64,000 bases of DNA. Origin: an uncultured Pelagibacteraceae bacterium (GTDB lineage Bacteria; Pseudomonadota; Alphaproteobacteria; Pelagibacterales; Pelagibacteraceae). Positions 61,322 to 64,000 of this stretch are shown one piece after another; position 1 is the first letter of the stretch; every line of letters starts with the position of its first letter. The notes beneath the pieces were generated by a model. It made no database searches, was not told the origin of the DNA, and was given only the letters and a program-made list of their open reading frames with translations. The DNA is taken from the NCBI GenBank assembly GCA_902634485.1, contig CACPKA010000005.1, forward strand, positions 1 to 64,000, read 5' to 3'. Both the position numbers and the translations under genes were made by a program.

Positions 61322-62472
61322 TGGGTCTTCATTTTTCAGAAAAAGAATTTGCATCAAGAAAATCAAAAGTTTTGAAATCAATGAAAGAACAAAATATAGA
61401 TGCGCTACTTATTTTTAGACAAGAGTCTATGTATTGGTTGACTGGTTATGACACTTTTGGTTATGTTTTTTTTCAAACTTTAATTATAAATCAAAAAGGA
61501 AATGTTATATTATTAACTAGAGTTCCTGATTTAAGACAAGCACAAAATACATCCAATATAGAAGATATAAGAGTATGGATCGATAAAGATCGATCAAATC
61601 CAACTGATGATCTTAAAATTATTTTGGACGAATTAAATCTAAAAGGAAAAAAATTAGGAATTGAATATGAAGCTTATGGATTAACTGGAAGAAATGCTTT
61701 AAGGCTTAATAAGTCTTTAGAAAATTATTGTACAATTAAAGATAAATCAGATTTAATTACAAAGTTAAGAGTTGTTAAATCAGAAGAAGAGATTGTTTAT
61801 GTGAGAAAAGCTGCTGAACTTGCTGACAAAGCTTTGGATGAAGCTTGGAAACATGCAAAGGCAGGTGTTAGTGAGTCAAAAATACTAGCTGAGATGAATA
61901 AAGTTATATTTGAAGGTGGTGGTGATTATCCAGCAAATGAATTTATAATTGGCTCAGGTAAAAATGCTCTTCTCTGCCGTTATCAAGCAGAGAAACAAAT
62001 CTTAAAGAATCCAGACCAACTAACTATAGAATGGGCAGGCACTTATAGACATTATCACTCAGCGATGTTTAGAACTATTCCTATTGGTAAGTCTGATCCT
62101 AAACATCATAAAATGCATGAAGCTTGTTTTGAAGCTCTTAATAACTGTGAAAATAAATTAATGCCAGGTAATAAAATTGGAGAGGTTTTTGATATTCATG
62201 CAAAAACATTTGATGCTCTTGGCTATAATAAAGCGAGAATGAGTGCTTGTGGTTATTCTTTGGGAGCCACTTTCTCTCCTAATTGGATGGATTGGCCAAT
62301 GCTTTACACCGATAATCCTTATGTAATTAAACCTGGTAATGTTTTTTTTATGCACATGATTTTAATGGATTCGGCAAATCAATTGGCGATGAACTTGGGA
62401 GAAACCTATCTTGTAACTAAGAATGGTAATGAGAGATTAGGGAAACAAAAGTTAGATTTAGTAGTGCTTTAG
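61321..62472 (+). CDS. M24-family metallopeptidase-fold protein (Xaa-Pro dipeptidase/creatinase/ectoine-hydrolase-like; ORF track opens at 61273)
   Basis: IDALLIFRQESMYWLTGYDTFGYVFFQ; RVVKSEEEIVYVRKAAELADKALDEAWKHAKAGVSE; IIGSGKNALLCRY; ATG at 61321 overlaps upstream stop. Confidence 0.88.
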   Translation: MGLHFSEKEFASRKSKVLKSMKEQNIDALLIFRQESMYWLTGYDTFGYVFFQTLIINQKGNVILLTRVPDLRQAQNTSNIEDIRVWIDKDRSNPTDDLKIILDELNLKGKKLGIEYEAYGLTGRNALRLNKSLENYCTIKDKSDLITKLRVVKSEEEIVYVRKAAELADKALDEAWKHAKAGVSESKILAEMNKVIFEGGGDYPANEFIIGSGKNALLCRYQAEKQILKNPDQLTIEWAGTYRHYHSAMFRTIPIGKSDPKHHKMHEACFEALNNCENKLMPGNKIGEVFDIHAKTFDALGYNKARMSACGYSLGATFSPNWMDWPMLYTDNPYVIKPGNVFFMHMILMDSANQLAMNLGETYLVTKNGNERLGKQKLDLVVL

Positions 62473-62666
62473 TCGATTTTTTTTCTAATTTCATTTTCAC
62501 AAAATTTTTTAGTTTCTTCTATGTTAAAAGAACTTGAAGTATTTTTTTGAGCTAGAATACATGCCTGTATTGTTCTTTTCAAATTATAATCACTATAATT
62601 ATTAAATAAATATAGAAACAGTATTCCAAATATTATTACTAATAAGATTCTTGTGTTTTTTTTCAT
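62469..62666 (-). CDS. Small single-TM hypothetical protein (65 aa)
   Basis: ORF in the gap on the same strand as the DAO gene; N-terminal KK + hydrophobic segment (ILLVIIFGILFLYLF) then polar tail; 4-nt tail overlap with the M24 gene. Confidence 0.5.
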   Translation of the reverse strand: MKKNTRILLVIIFGILFLYLFNNYSDYNLKRTIQACILAQKNTSSSFNIEETKKFCENEIRKKID

Positions 62667-62673
62667 GTGAATA

Positions 62674-63975
62674 TTATATTTCAGTTCTTGCTTTTAGTCT
62701 TTCATAAATCAATCTTGAAGCTATTCCTATATTTAAAAAGGGTTCAGGTGGAAGCAAAGTTGGTTTTTTTCTAGATTGAATAACACTAATCTCTTTAGAC
62801 TCTTGATTTGAGGCCATTAAAGCTATTTGTTCACCAAATAAAGTTCCTACTCCAATTCCTGATCCATTATAACATCCTGCTGCAAAAATAGACTCATCTA
62901 TTTTTTCAAATATTTGTGAACTATTCCGGCTTCTGCAAACAATACCTGACCAAGTATCTTCAATTATATTATGGGGTAATTGAGGAAATCTTTTTTGAAT
63001 ACCTTTATTATGAATGATAGCTCTTTTTTTTAAAACTTTTTCCGGTATATATTTTGGATTTCTTTTTTCAGCTGTATTTCTAATTAATATTCTTCTATCT
63101 TTAGTAAATCTTACTGTTGCTCCCATGGGTCGAATTGGTAAAATTCCATATTCTGTAGGACTACCAATTGATTTAAACTCTTTATCAGATAGTTTTCTAG
63201 TCATGCTTGCAGTTAATGTTAAAGGAAAATTAAAACTTTTCTTGATACCTAATGAATTAAAAAAACCGTTAGTACAAAATATTATTTTTTTTGATTTAAT
63301 TTGAAAGTTTTTAAAATAAGAAAATATATTTCCATTTAATTTTTTCCATCTAATTAATTCAGAATTTTCGTAAAGTTCAACATTTTTATTCAGTGTATCT
63401 ACCATAGATCTTGCTAGTTTAGCAGGATTCAAAAGAATTCCACCTTCTGTATGTATGGCAACATTATAAAATTTAGTTCCAAGTTTTTGAAATAAATCAT
63501 CCGAAAATAAAATTTTATTTTTATAATTAAGCTTGGAAAGAATATTACTGAATGAATCTACGATTTTTTCGTCTTTAATTTTAGATGATGCAAAATATTT
63601 TCCACATTCATTCCAGTCACAATCAACCTGGTATTCTCTAATGAATTTTTTAACAACATTAATACCTAGTTCGTAAATTTTTGATTTAATTTTATAATTT
63701 TTGATATCTCTGTCCGATGTAAAACCATCATTTAATGTAGTATCAACTAAATATCCAGAATTTCTACTGCTGGCCCCTTCTCCTGCTAATAAAGCATCAA
63801 CAATTATAATTCTTTTATTTTTTTCAATTTCTGAAAGAATTCTCGCTGCTGAAAGACCTGTGAATCCAGCACCAACTACTAAATAATCGCATAAAATGTT
63901 TTGATTTAATTTTTTAAAATTGGTTCTTTTGTTTAATTGATTTATCCAACCACATCCATTGTCATTAACAATCAT
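62674..63975 (-). CDS. FAD-dependent oxidoreductase, DAO superfamily (gamma-glutamylputrescine-oxidase-like)
   Basis: CDYLVVGAGFTGLSAARILSEIEKNKRIIIVDALLAGEGASSRNSGYL, GGILLNPAKLARSMVD, YNGSGIGVGTLFGEQIA. Confidence 0.9.
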   Translation of the reverse strand: MIVNDNGCGWINQLNKRTNFKKLNQNILCDYLVVGAGFTGLSAARILSEIEKNKRIIIVDALLAGEGASSRNSGYLVDTTLNDGFTSDRDIKNYKIKSKIYELGINVVKKFIREYQVDCDWNECGKYFASSKIKDEKIVDSFSNILSKLNYKNKILFSDDLFQKLGTKFYNVAIHTEGGILLNPAKLARSMVDTLNKNVELYENSELIRWKKLNGNIFSYFKNFQIKSKKIIFCTNGFFNSLGIKKSFNFPLTLTASMTRKLSDKEFKSIGSPTEYGILPIRPMGATVRFTKDRRILIRNTAEKRNPKYIPEKVLKKRAIIHNKGIQKRFPQLPHNIIEDTWSGIVCRSRNSSQIFEKIDESIFAAGCYNGSGIGVGTLFGEQIALMASNQESKEISVIQSRKKPTLLPPEPFLNIGIASRLIYERLKARTEI

Positions 63976-64000
63976 AATAAAATCAGATTATCATACATCT

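Noticed and set aside
1-64000. Mobile elements, prophage, restriction or defence islands, secretion systems
   Set aside because: No transposase, integrase, phage structural, restriction/methylase or toxin-antitoxin proteins recognised among the ORFs.

Overview
AT-rich, very compact chromosomal window with gene content and order consistent with a SAR11-type (Pelagibacterales) alphaproteobacterium; this taxonomic call is an inference. + strand, 0-6.5 kb: trpEGDC, lexA, gltX. - strand, about 41.7 down to 6.5 kb: the complete 14-gene NADH dehydrogenase operon nuoA-N, then birA-coaX-rnj-proS-lolC/E-lolD-dnaE, then rpsB-tsf-frr-uppS-cdsA-dxr-bamA-skp-lpxD-fabZ-lpxA-lpxI-lpxB. 41.7-50.1 kb: tRNA-Asp, tRNA-Val, a TPR/GT41 (OGT-like) glycosyltransferase, lon, clpX, clpP, tig and tRNA-Leu. 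50-64 kb is the most accessory-like part: DUF1289 protein, UDG, DUF3047 protein, and a TRAP transporter/NCS1/ADH operon divergent from a GMC oxidoreductase/TerC-like/SDR/M23/M24 operon, then a DAO-type flavoprotein. Most notable observations: lpxI is split by a -1 frame change at an A6 run; a GAAC-N7-GAAC alphaproteobacterial-type LexA box lies just upstream of lexA; a perfect 15-bp hairpin sits between dctP and dctQ; pyrH and rseP are missing from their usual positions; and the rpsB 5' leader could form alternative structures. I found no CRISPR array, prophage, transposon, defence system or clearly unprecedented multi-gene system.
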